Positions 7,382 through 16,700 of a DNA stretch of 64,000 nt are shown in pieces. Numbering within the stretch: the stretch's first letter is position 1; the number at the start of each line of letters is the position of its first letter. The stretch comes from Bacteroidota bacterium. Its GTDB lineage: Bacteria > Bacteroidota > Bacteroidia > Bacteroidales > JAADJA01. The translations under genes were made by a program, and so were the position numbers. The notes under the pieces are model-generated. The model was given only the letters and a program-made list of their open reading frames with translations, had not been told where the DNA came from and made no database searches. The stretch lies in NCBI GenBank assembly GCA_020444515.1, contig JAHLKX010000007.1:62001-126000 (forward strand), in the 5' to 3' direction.

Positions 7382-8728
7382 TTAGCTGGCAAGGTTATCA
7401 AGTGTTTTCAGGATATCTTTTTCGATCTGTTTTGTGGGAGAGATTACATCAGCATCCAAATAGAACAATATTCTATCAATGAACTCGCCCGAAATAATTA
7501 AAAGTAAAAAACTGAATGAAAACTGCTCGAAATACGCCGGCCAGATGAAAACCGGCAGGACAAACCCCAATCCGACACGGAAAAATGAGAGCCAGCGGTT
7601 ATAGGAGATATGATGGATTTGGAAATATATCTTTCGATAAAAGAACAACAATAACTTCAATCCAAGAATAATGGCAGCAAAACGATGGTTCCCTGTGAAG
7701 ATCGACATAAATAGCAGACTACTTAAAAAGATACTTGAGCTGTGCCATTCGATGCGGGTGGTTTTGATCAGGACCCGGTACACTTTATCCGCTGACCAGG
7801 CTGCGACAAAACCCAGTAAAATGCTACTATATCCAAGATACTTCAAATCAGGGACGAAAAACCACATCATGCCGGTTCCGAGAAATAGCATGTAAAACAG
7901 GATCTCACGACTCAACCATGAATTTTTTACATGGATAACAGCACGCCATGCCCTCCGTTTTTTACCCAAATGGAAAGAACTCAACCCCAGGCTGATCAAT
8001 CCCAAACCAGCAAACAACCATGGACTGATCTCCATGAATCCCATCATTCCTGCAGCAAAGTACCCGTTCAAAAAAGCGATCAAAAGCGTGAAGAGAACCA
8101 ATACCCAATCTTTTTTCAGGTTGATTTTTGAAGGCGTTGTTGAGGCCAGGTTTCGGTAATTTTTTATCGCTGTTTTTGAAATTTGAGTGGCCATTTCAGG
8201 ACCTTTTTTGCGCCTTAGTTCCACAATCTCAATTTTCGGATTAATCCCGGCTTCGGTAAATCCCGGAATTCTACTTTGTTCCTTTATTTCAATTTCGGCA
8301 AAATCAAGAGCACCGGTCGGGCACAGGTTGGCACATGAAGGTTTTTTACCTTCCTCAAGGCGGTGTTGACATAATGTGCATTTCTCAATGATTCCCGTTG
8401 TTTTGATGAATCGTGGGGCATCATAAGGACACGACCAGGTGCAATACTTGCAGCCGATACAATTATCTGCGAGATGCTTGATGGTTTGGATTCCATCTTC
8501 TTTGACGAAAGCGGCTGCCGGGCAATCGTTCATGCAAGGAGCATCCTCGCAGTGATTGCATGCCAGTGAATAATGAAATACCGGCAGATCAGGATGCTGG
8601 TAGGCATTAAAGGCACTAATCGCCCGCCAGGGCTGATGCTGGTCCCTGCCATTCTCTATCTCACAAGCCACCACACAGGCATGGCATCCGACGCATTTGT
8701 TAAGGTCAAAGAAAAAGCCCTTAGTCAC
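7382..8728 (-). CDS. Fused iron-sulfur (DmsB-like) and membrane-anchor (DmsC-like) subunit of a molybdopterin oxidoreductase
   Basis: 448 residues. Residues 1-190 are a four-[4Fe-4S] ferredoxin domain with the cysteine groups CVGCHACVVAC, CNHCEDAPCMNDCP, CIGCKYCTWSCP and CTLCQ...CANLCPTGAL. Residues about 235-430 hold roughly eight hydrophobic segments like the DmsC quinol-oxidising anchor, so electron transfer and anchoring sit on one chain. The GTG start at 8728 overlaps the stop of the catalytic-subunit gene by eight bases and is preceded by a perfect AAAGGAGG five bases upstream, rare for this phylum. The frame continues to 8869, but the ferredoxin domain starts right after this GTG. Partner of the next gene. 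Confidence 0.9.
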   Translation of the reverse strand: MTKGFFFDLNKCVGCHACVVACEIENGRDQHQPWRAISAFNAYQHPDLPVFHYSLACNHCEDAPCMNDCPAAAFVKEDGIQTIKHLADNCIGCKYCTWSCPYDAPRFIKTTGIIEKCTLCQHRLEEGKKPSCANLCPTGALDFAEIEIKEQSRIPGFTEAGINPKIEIVELRRKKGPEMATQISKTAIKNYRNLASTTPSKINLKKDWVLVLFTLLIAFLNGYFAAGMMGFMEISPWLFAGLGLISLGLSSFHLGKKRRAWRAVIHVKNSWLSREILFYMLFLGTGMMWFFVPDLKYLGYSSILLGFVAAWSADKVYRVLIKTTRIEWHSSSIFLSSLLFMSIFTGNHRFAAIILGLKLLLFFYRKIYFQIHHISYNRWLSFFRVGLGFVLPVFIWPAYFEQFSFSFLLLIISGEFIDRILFYLDADVISPTKQIEKDILKTLDNLAS

Positions 8729-10781
8729 GATCGCCTCCTTTCTCCAAATGAATCTCAACAAAACAATCATGAAAAGCCGTTCCATAGCCCATATCGGTTT
8801 CCCGGCCTTTTGTGAGGAGGTTGGGGGTGCCACCTTCCTGCAACCACCAGCCATTATAATAAACCACACAACCCGGTTTGATGCTAAAGTTGATCTTTAC
8901 TTTGGTCGTTAATTCCCCGCGATCATTAAAAATCCGAACCCGCTCTCCATCCAAAATTTGTCTTGCGGCAGCATCTGTTGCACTGATCACTGCATACGCT
9001 TCCGGTGCAAACTGACGGATCACCTCCAGATTTCCAAATTGCGAATGGATCCGGTTTTTGGTATTGGGTGACATCAGTTGCAAAGGATATTTATCTTTTT
9101 GATCCGATTCCTCCTTGATCACCGGTTCGAAAGTGGGCAACTCGTTAACACCCCACTTTTTGTTCGCTTGTTCAGAGAACAATTCAATCTTTCCGGATGG
9201 GGTATTAAATTTAAGATCGGCAAAGGCAATGGATTGATTGCCGGGTGCGATGGCGGGATTTTCCTTTAAACTTTCAAAATCAAGTTCAGGAAATTGCCTT
9301 ACCTGCTCCCGTAAATTGTTTACAATATTTTCATCACCGGGGCGGGGAAGGTATTCTTTGATTTCCGTTTCTTTAAATCCCAGTTGTTTTGCCAGCAGGT
9401 AATAGATCTCCGTTTCCGGTTTAACTTCACCAGCCGGATCAAGCACTTTCGGTTTGATTTGAACATAAGGATTCCAGTAAGATCCGATGATATCCGTTTG
9501 CTCGAACATATTTTTAGCCGGTAAAATGATGTCGGCCTCCTGCGCTGTATCGGTCATGAATTGTTCTACCACTACCCGGAATTCAAGCTGCCGGAATGCC
9601 TTTAAGATCTTATTGGTGTCTGGATTTTGCGTCACCGGGTTGCCCCTCTCGACCCAGATCATTTTCAATCCGGGATCCTTTTGAGCCAGCATATCTGCGC
9701 CCAGCCTGGCCATGGAAATAATCCTCCTGAACTTTGGGTTGGGTTCAATTTCAGGATAATAGCTCATCGGTTCTTTTACTTTGTCAAACACGTAACTCTG
9801 CAGGTTGGCATAATGGAAACAGGCGCCGGGTTTACCAATATTGCCGCTCAAAATGCTCAGGCTTAATAACGACCGGATGGTTTGGCCACCGTTGGTAAAT
9901 CGCTGCATTCCGTAACCGGGAGACAGGGTCATGGGATGAATATGGCCAATATCAAAAGCCAGCTCTTCCATATATTTTAACGGAATGTCAGTTATCTCTG
10001 AGGTCTTGGCCGGAGTGAAATGTTCAATGCTTTTGGCAAACTCCTTGAACCCCAGCACATGTTTATCGATGAATGCACGATCGATCCAGTTATTTTTGAT
10101 CATCAGATTGGCAATTCCCAGTGCAAGTGCTGCATCGGTGCCTGGTTTGGGCTGAATTAGCAAATCAGCCCTCTCGGAAGATTGCGTTCTTCTTGGGTCA
10201 ATCACAACAAGTTTGGCTCCTTCTGCTTGTGCTTGCTCAATGAAGATCATCTGCTGGATGTGGGTCTCTGCCGGATTTTTTCCCCACAAAACGATCAGTT
10301 TTGCATTTGCAATGTCCCAGGGATCATTATGTTTGTTATCTCCCAGTGTGAGTTGGGTGGCCTCCAATCCTGCTGGCCAGCATAAATTTCCATACATCGT
10401 TGTCGCCCCGCCGAACAATTCCCAGAAACGGCTGCTATAACGATTATTCAGTCCCGACATCCCACTGGCAGTATAATACAGGATGCTATGCGGACCGCAT
10501 TTGGATTTTAAATTTTGAAGCTTTTCAGCAATCTCCTCCAGGGCGTTATCCCAGGAAATTACCTCAAATTTACCATCCTTGTTTTTTTTGAGGGGATGTA
10601 AGATCCGTTTGCTTGAGTGAGCCCGCTCCACATAACTCAATCCCTTGATGCAAATACCTTCAGGCGTGGCTTTGTTTCCAGGATGCGGATCAACATCAAC
10701 CACCCGACCCTGTTCCACATGCACTTTAAAGCTGCAGGTGCTGTAGCAGTTGCGGGGACAGGCTGTTGAGAATATGGCCAT
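8721..10781 (-). CDS. Molybdopterin oxidoreductase, DMSO-reductase family catalytic subunit
   Basis: 686 residues. The N-terminal [4Fe-4S] motif is C8-x3-C12-x3-C16-x27-C44 (ACPRNCYSTC, EGICIKG), followed by the bis-MGD cofactor domains (VLWGKNPAETH, VVIDPRRTQSSERAD, GYGMQRFTNGG) and a C-terminal molydopterin-dinucleotide-binding domain (MSPNTKNRIHSQFGN). Cys134 in YGNLCWPAGLEA is at the position of the protein ligand to Mo/W in formate dehydrogenase H (Sec140), so a cysteine-ligated metal is likely. There is no Tat signal peptide, suggesting a cytoplasmic active site. The substrate is not deducible; polysulfide, thiosulfate, DMSO and formate relatives share this layout. It is co-transcribed with the fused FeS/anchor subunit. 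Confidence 0.9.
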   Translation of the reverse strand: MAIFSTACPRNCYSTCSFKVHVEQGRVVDVDPHPGNKATPEGICIKGLSYVERAHSSKRILHPLKKNKDGKFEVISWDNALEEIAEKLQNLKSKCGPHSILYYTASGMSGLNNRYSSRFWELFGGATTMYGNLCWPAGLEATQLTLGDNKHNDPWDIANAKLIVLWGKNPAETHIQQMIFIEQAQAEGAKLVVIDPRRTQSSERADLLIQPKPGTDAALALGIANLMIKNNWIDRAFIDKHVLGFKEFAKSIEHFTPAKTSEITDIPLKYMEELAFDIGHIHPMTLSPGYGMQRFTNGGQTIRSLLSLSILSGNIGKPGACFHYANLQSYVFDKVKEPMSYYPEIEPNPKFRRIISMARLGADMLAQKDPGLKMIWVERGNPVTQNPDTNKILKAFRQLEFRVVVEQFMTDTAQEADIILPAKNMFEQTDIIGSYWNPYVQIKPKVLDPAGEVKPETEIYYLLAKQLGFKETEIKEYLPRPGDENIVNNLREQVRQFPELDFESLKENPAIAPGNQSIAFADLKFNTPSGKIELFSEQANKKWGVNELPTFEPVIKEESDQKDKYPLQLMSPNTKNRIHSQFGNLEVIRQFAPEAYAVISATDAAARQILDGERVRIFNDRGELTTKVKINFSIKPGCVVYYNGWWLQEGGTPNLLTKGRETDMGYGTAFHDCFVEIHLEKGGDRD

Positions 10782-11313
10782 ATTTAAATGATTAACCGCT
10801 TAAAAGTACAAAAGAATTATGATTGCTCGGAACCTTCAATGCCTGTGAAAGGTACCTCTTAATGTATTATCAATGTTACATTGTGCATTCTGACTTTTTT
10901 AAGTTGTCGTGTTTTTACACAAGATGCCATCCAGCAGCAATTATTAAAAGCAAAATCAGAACCGTTATTTGAAGATACCACTTTAGTTGCAGTAGCTAAC
11001 TCGCTGAATGGAGCCAAATTTGTGATTCATCCCGGGCCTGTATCTCATCAATTGGGTCCGCTGTTGAATGATCAACTCAATGCAAAGGTGTATCTGTCAG
11101 CACAAAATCTTTTTTACAATTAGTTCTTATAAAGAACCTGATCCCGAGGTTCAGGGAGGTTTGGACCAAGCCGAATACCCCCGACCAAGAACCTTTATGA
11201 TGGGAGAAATAGTTCAATTTCATTAGTTTTTAGTGCCATTGGATTTTGCATTTTGAATAATTTTAATGGATGAGCCAACTTTTAGTCTTAATCTTGCGTT
11301 TACATTTTTTGTA
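10782..11313. other. 532-base divergent intergenic stretch with a doubtful 80-codon frame
   Basis: An open frame at 10881-11123 (plus) would encode an 80-residue peptide starting MCILTFLSC, with a hydrophobic start and no recognised domain; it could be a remnant or chance. A hairpin GAACCT/AGGTTC lies near 11133-11151. Nothing else was recognised. Confidence 0.25.
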
Positions 11314-12048
11314 ATGAAGCGAGCACCCTACCATATCATTTATTTATGCTTATTGACTTTTTTTCTTGTTTCCTGTCAAAAGGAGGGAAAAGACAATGAA
11401 CTGATTCTTATGGCATCATACCCGGTTGATATTCCTGAATGTTCCGGTCTTTCCTTTTATGGAGAACATTTACTCACCGTTAGCGACTCATTGAGTAAAG
11501 TTTATATGATCAGCAAGGCAGGGAAGGTTCTTGATTCGATGTCATTCGCCGGAAATAACCTGGAGGGTGTGGTATACAATCCGGTCAATCAGCATACCTA
11601 TATTGTTGAAGAGAATTCCAATGAAGTGGTGGAAATTGATGCTTCTGGTTTGGAAATGAACCGGTTTTTCGTAAAGCTAGACAACCTCATCAAAAAGCAC
11701 GGTCTTGAAGGAATATCACTCGACCTATCCTCCGGTCATCTTTATCTGGTATCAGAGATGGCTCCGGGCCTTCTCATCAAATGCACCCTTACAGGAGAGG
11801 AAGTTAAACGGACCAACCTCGCGTTTGCCCAAGATTATTCATCTGTATTTTTTGATGATGTGCAGCAAAAAATCTGGATACTGAGTGAGGATTCCAAAAC
11901 CTTGACCCGATGCAACTTGAATGGAAATCCTGAAAAAACATGGTTCACCAATATTAAAAAAGGGGAAGGACTGGTTATAGATGTTCCAAACAACAGGATA
12001 TATATCATTACTGATGAGGTGAGTATCCTGTATGTTTTTTCCTTTTAG
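11314..12048 (+). CDS. SdiA-regulated-type beta-propeller lipoprotein
   Basis: 244 residues. The ATG at 11314 gives a lipoprotein signal (KRAPYHIIYLCLLTFFLVSC, lipobox LVSC, then QKEG), so the longer frame from 11266 is rejected. The mature part has repeated propeller-like blades (ECSGLSFYGEHLLTVSDS, NLEGVVYNPVNQHTYIVEE, GLEGISLDLSSGHLYLVSE, GEGLVIDVPNNRIYIITDE) characteristic of the SdiA-regulated/phytase-like esterase superfamily. Likely anchored at the cell envelope. No catalytic assignment is possible. It is not obviously linked to the Fur-type gene downstream. Confidence 0.8.
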   Translation: MKRAPYHIIYLCLLTFFLVSCQKEGKDNELILMASYPVDIPECSGLSFYGEHLLTVSDSLSKVYMISKAGKVLDSMSFAGNNLEGVVYNPVNQHTYIVEENSNEVVEIDASGLEMNRFFVKLDNLIKKHGLEGISLDLSSGHLYLVSEMAPGLLIKCTLTGEEVKRTNLAFAQDYSSVFFDDVQQKIWILSEDSKTLTRCNLNGNPEKTWFTNIKKGEGLVIDVPNNRIYIITDEVSILYVFSF

Positions 12049-12098
12049 CTTGTAATATTTGTTTCAATAAAACTTGACTTTTCTCTTTCAAAATCTTC

Positions 12099-12129
12099 TT
12101 GACATTTTAAATTTTATCCTTTACTTTTG
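12099..12129 (+). promoter_or_regulatory. Promoter of the Fur-type regulator
   Basis: TTG (12099-12101, within TTGACA) and TACTTTTG (12122-12129) are separated by 20 bases, a good match to the Bacteroidota -33/-7 pattern. Confidence 0.65.
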
Positions 12130-12132
12130 CTG

Positions 12133-12165
12133 ATTCTTAAATAAGAATTATTCTTACTAAGGAAT
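12133..12165 (+). promoter_or_regulatory. Overlapping Fur/PerR-type box array
   Basis: Half-sites alternate in orientation: ATTCTTA (12133-12139), TAAGAAT (12142-12148), ATTCTTA (12150-12156) and an imperfect TAAGGAAT (12158-12165). The central pair TAAGAAT-T-ATTCTTA is a perfect 7-1-7 palindrome, the geometry of Per and Fur boxes. It directly follows the -7 element, so a bound repressor would cover the start site. Confidence 0.7.
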
Positions 12166-12181
12166 AAATATATGTATATGT

Positions 12182-12604
12182 ATGCGTTTTAATGACTTAA
12201 AAGAGGTGCTGGTTGGTAAAGGGTTAAAAATCACCCCTCAACGGTTAGTTGTGTTAGAGGCACTTGCTGAAATGGATTACCATCCCACGGCGGATAACAT
12301 CATGGCTTTTATCCGCAAGAACCATCCTAATATTGCTGTTGGAACCGTATACAAAACCCTGGAAACATTTGTGGATAAGGGCATTATTCAAAAGGTAAAA
12401 ACCGAAAAGGATGTAATGCGTTACGATGCCATAACTGAAAATCATCATCATTTGTATTGTTCCGAATCCGATCGGATCGAGAATTATTTTGATGATGAAC
12501 TCAATACTCTGCTTTCAGATTATTTCAAACAAAAAAAGATTCCCGGATTTCACATTGAAGATGTCAAATTGCAAATTCTTGGTAAGTTTCAGAAAGAGAA
12601 TTAA
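12182..12604 (+). CDS. perR: Fur-family (PerR-like) transcriptional regulator
   Basis: 140 residues. A winged-helix N-terminal domain (GLKITPQRLVVLEAL...HPTADNI...VGTVYKTLETFVDKGII) and a metal-binding C-terminal dimerisation domain with HHH at 88-90 identify the Fur family. The peroxiredoxin gene 55 bases downstream and the palindromic array at its own promoter point to a PerR-type peroxide-sensing repressor that controls itself and the peroxiredoxin. The structural-zinc CxxC pairs of classical PerR/Fur are missing: the first is CSES and no second pair exists. A Fur-type iron role cannot be excluded. Confidence 0.85.
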   Translation: MRFNDLKEVLVGKGLKITPQRLVVLEALAEMDYHPTADNIMAFIRKNHPNIAVGTVYKTLETFVDKGIIQKVKTEKDVMRYDAITENHHHLYCSESDRIENYFDDELNTLLSDYFKQKKIPGFHIEDVKLQILGKFQKEN

Positions 12605-12659
12605 CATTATTTGAAAAGCAATAAATTCAATATTCATTTAAACAATTAAAATTAAAACA

Positions 12660-13376
12660 ATGGAAGAAAAACAAGAACAAGTGGTAAGCATGCCAAGGAT
12701 CGGTGATCCTGCTCCGGCATTCAAAGCAGTAACAACCCAGGGAGAGATCAACTTCCCGGCAGATTACAAGGGCGAATGGGTCATTTTATTCAGTCATCCG
12801 GCTGATTTTACACCCGTTTGTACTTCCGAATTCATGACCTTTGCCAGCATGGAGAAACAATTTGATCAGGCCAACTGTAAACTGGTAGGTTTATCTGTAG
12901 ACGGCTTATACAGCCACATTGCCTGGTTGAGGACCATCAAGGAAAAGATCGAATACAAAGGGATGAAAGATGTGGAAGTAAAATTCCCATTGATTGAGGA
13001 TATCACCATGAATGTCGCCAATCTTTATGGTATGATCCAGCCCGGAGAGGATAATACAAAAGCCGTAAGGGCCGTATTTTTTATTGACCCGAAAGGAATT
13101 ATCCGTACCATCATTTACTACCCTTTGAGCCTGGGTAGAAATTTCGATGAGATTTACCGTGTATTGGTTGCATTGCAAACTGCCGACCAATTTGGCATTG
13201 CCACGCCGGCCGATTGGCGACCGGGAGATGATGTGATCGTGCCACCTGCAGGTTCATGTGGTTCAGCAAAAGACAGGATGGATGCGAAAGAAGACGACAT
13301 GCATTGTTATGACTGGTTCTTCTGCACCAAAAAACTGGACAAGGAAAAAGTGTTGGATGCTGTCTTGAAAAAATAA
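12660..13376 (+). CDS. Peroxiredoxin (Prx6-type, archaeal-like long form)
   Basis: 238-residue thiol peroxidase that reduces H2O2 and alkyl hydroperoxides. The peroxidatic Cys54 is in PADFTPVCTSEF. A C-terminal extension carries Cys200, Cys216 and Cys222, the arrangement of long Prx6-type enzymes from archaea and anaerobes, in which a C-terminal cysteine resolves the sulfenate. It lies 55 bases after the PerR-like gene and is closed by a strong terminator, so it forms a two-gene peroxide-response unit. Confidence 0.93.
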   Translation: MEEKQEQVVSMPRIGDPAPAFKAVTTQGEINFPADYKGEWVILFSHPADFTPVCTSEFMTFASMEKQFDQANCKLVGLSVDGLYSHIAWLRTIKEKIEYKGMKDVEVKFPLIEDITMNVANLYGMIQPGEDNTKAVRAVFFIDPKGIIRTIIYYPLSLGRNFDEIYRVLVALQTADQFGIATPADWRPGDDVIVPPAGSCGSAKDRMDAKEDDMHCYDWFFCTKKLDKEKVLDAVLKK

Positions 13377-13397
13377 ATCAGGATGATTATTTACCAG

Positions 13398-13431
13398 CGG
13401 CTGCTTGATAGAAATTGAGCAGCCGTTTTTT
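13398..13431 (+). terminator. Rho-independent terminator after the peroxiredoxin gene
   Basis: CGGCTGCT (13398-13405) pairs with AGCAGCCG (13418-13425), a perfect 8-bp stem, followed by six T. Confidence 0.9.
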
Positions 13432-13485
13432 ATGCATAAGAGTCGTAAATTTCATAAATTTACACAATCAATCAAAAGAATCATC

Positions 13486-13749
13486 ATGAAAAAACCCTAC
13501 AAAAATTGTCAGAGTTGTGGTATGCCACTTAAAAAAGATGAACATGGTGGAGGCACTGAATCAGATGGCTCGATAAATCAAATGTATTGCTCCCACTGTT
13601 TTCGAAACGGGACCTTTACTCACCCGGAGATTACCATGCCTGAAATGAAAGCACTGGTAAAGGGAAAACTCAAAGAATTTGGCATCCCGGGATTTATGAC
13701 AGGCCTTTTTACTAACAACATGCATAAACTGGAGCGTTGGAAAAATTAA
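13486..13749 (+). CDS. Putative zinc-ribbon protein
   Basis: 87 residues. Cysteines in NCQSCGMPL and MYCSHCFRNG form a four-cysteine zinc ribbon of the 'putative zinc ribbon domain' family, followed by a helical segment ending TNNMHKLERWKN. The ATG at 13486 is chosen because the longer frame (from 13405) begins inside the upstream terminator. Stand-alone members are often small stress- or envelope-associated proteins of unknown function. It lies just upstream of the GH31 gene without an obvious functional link. Confidence 0.8.
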   Translation: MKKPYKNCQSCGMPLKKDEHGGGTESDGSINQMYCSHCFRNGTFTHPEITMPEMKALVKGKLKEFGIPGFMTGLFTNNMHKLERWKN

Positions 13750-13788
13750 ATTTATGCCTTCGTTTATAACAATTGAACAACACCTTTT

Positions 13789-16700
13789 ATGAAAAAACTA
13801 TCCATTCTGATCATCACATTAACTGTGGTGATTACAACAAGTTTTCTCCTTTCTACTGGTTTACAAGCTCAATACTCACTCGACTTCAATGGTGAAGGCG
13901 ATTATGTGGCTCTTAACGGAACCGACTTCGCACCGCCCTGGAGCGTGGAGGTCATGGTGAATAAAAACCTGACCGACAATTATCAACACCTGCTCACCAG
14001 CACCGACGGCAACAGCGGTATCCGGATCGAGCAATGGTGGGGAACCAAGGTAGGGTTTACCCAGGCGGGGGTCGCTGACTGGTATTTTAATTATGTCCTC
14101 CCCATCGGCCAATGGGTGCAGCTTTCTATTACCAATGACGGTTCGGTGACCAAACTGTATGTGAACGGCACCTACAATTCGCAGGTAAATGCCTCCATTA
14201 ATTTTCCGATGAAGTGGATTAGTAAAAACAATGTGGATGCATCACTCAATGCCAAGATCGATGAATTGCGGATATGGGATATTGCACTGGGTGAAGATGT
14301 GATTGCACAATATGCCAACCAGCCGGTCGATCCTTCCCATCCAAACTATGATAATCTGCAGCACTATTATAAGTTTGAAGAGGGTTCAGGAAATACATGC
14401 TACGACTCAAAAGGCAGCCTCAACGGCACCATCTACGGTGCAGTTTATTATACCGATACCGACCATGATGCAGGGATTGATAAACTGGTGGCGCCCGAAA
14501 ATACGCCGGATAATTATTCCTCTGAAGAACCCCTGATTGTGCGGGTGAAAAACTACGGATTTGAAGATATCACCGAAAATTTTGATGTGGCTTATACCCT
14601 GGGTGGAATCTTGCAGGAAACCATCACCATTGAAGCCGGGACTACACCATTTGGTTCAGGGCAAACCATGGAGATTGAATTTACACCCATCGATCTCAAT
14701 ACCTCCGGTTCCTATGATTTTCAGTTTTTTACTTCGCTGCCCAACGATGAAAATACAAACAACGATACCCTCACCAAAACACTGATGAGTGTGTCGAATG
14801 TCCTGGGCAATGTGACCAATTTTGCAGTGGATACCAACACCGTCGAATTCACCTGCGGCACTCCCAAAGTAAGGGTGATCTTTTACAAAGAAGATATGTT
14901 TCGCATTTGGCTGGCGCCCACCGGAAATTTTTACAACCCGGCCGGCGACAATATTGTAGTGAGTTATAATTTTCCCATGATCGACATCAACACCTCCGAT
15001 GAAGGCGATCATTATTTGATCAGCACCGATCAACTTACCTTACGTGCTTATAAAAATCCATTAAGGTTCGAATTGTATGAAAGCGATAACGAAACCATTA
15101 TCTGGAGCGAATACCAGGGCCTTGATTACGGAACCCGAACCTTTCAGTACCTCGAGCCTCATGATGACGAATATTTTTACGGGGGTGGCATGCAAAACGG
15201 CTATTTTTCACATAAAGGGAAAAAGATTAAAATTTCTAAAGAAATATCCAACTGGGACGATGGGGCTGTGCCCAACCCGGTTCCGTTTTATATGAGCACC
15301 TATGGATATGGCGCTTTCCGGAATACATTTTCCCCCGGTGAGTACGATTTCAGGGAGGTAACTGCTGTTTCGCACAATGAAAACCGTTTCGACTGTTTTT
15401 ATTTTTACGGGCCTTCCCTGAAAGAGGTCCTGGATGGTTACACCGAACTAACAGGCAGGCCAACATTGATCCCCCGCTGGGGTCTGGAACTGGGCGACGC
15501 CGATTGTTACAATGCCAACGGACAAACAACCCCTGATGTGATCACGGAAGTCGCTGAAAAATACCGTGATTACGATATTCCGGGAGGGTGGATCCTGCCC
15601 AACGACGGCTACGGATGCGGGTATACCGAATTGCCTTACGTGGTGGAAGAATTGCATGATCTGGGTTTCTACACAGGATTGTGGACTGAAAACGGTGTCA
15701 GCCAGATTGCCTGGGAAGTGGGAACTGCAGGTACGCGTCTTTGCAAACTTGATGTGGCCTGGGTCGGGTCGGGTTACCTGAATGCACTCAACGCCTGCAA
15801 GGCTGCTTTTAACGGTATTGAAGAAAATTGCGACAGCCGGGGATATGTGTGGTCTGTTTGTGGTTGGGCTGGAACGCAGCGCTATTCAGCAGTTTGGTCG
15901 GGTGATCAATCCGGAAATTTTGAATATATCCGATTTCATATTCCCACTTTCATCGGTTCGGGTTTGTCGGGTTACAGTTATGCCGGTAGCGACCAGGACG
16001 GAATCTTTGGAGGAAGCAGCACCTCCTATGCCCGCGATATTCAGTGGAAGACCTTTATCCCGATCAACTATGCCATGTCGGGATGGGCGCAAAGTGATAA
16101 ACATCCCTGGAATTATGGTACTACGGTTATGGACATTGCCCGTGATTATCTTAAACTGAAGATGCGGCTGACTCCTTATATGTATACCTATTGCAACGCA
16201 GCCTATGAAACAGGTGTGCCTCCTGTGAGAGCCATGATCCTTGAATTCCCGGATGATCCGGTCGTTATGGATAAAACCACCCAATACCAGTTTATGAGTG
16301 GTGAATGGATGTTGGTGGCACCGGTATACGAAGCAACCAATCACCGCGACAGCATCTATTTTCCCGAAGGGCAATGGATTGATTACTGGGACGGAACGGT
16401 GTATCAAGGTGAGCAGTTTCTGAATGAATACCCAGCCGACCTTACCAAATGCCCGGTGTTTATCAGGGAAGGTGCCATTATCCCCATGTATCCTGAGATG
16501 CTATATGATGGACAATATCCCAAAGATCCGGTAACTTTTGATGTGTACCCCAGCGGGTCAACAAGTTTTGAACTATATGAAGATGATGGTGTTACTCGCG
16601 AACACCGGGAAGGGGCTTTTGCCAAAACGCTGACCACCTGCGAAGCACCGCAGTTCGGGCAAAGTGGTTTAGTTGAGATCAATGTTGGTGAAAGCGTTGG

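Noticed and set aside
10881..11123. 80-codon frame as a confident gene
   Set aside because: No domain, no convincing start signal and an otherwise gene-free region; kept only as a doubtful frame.
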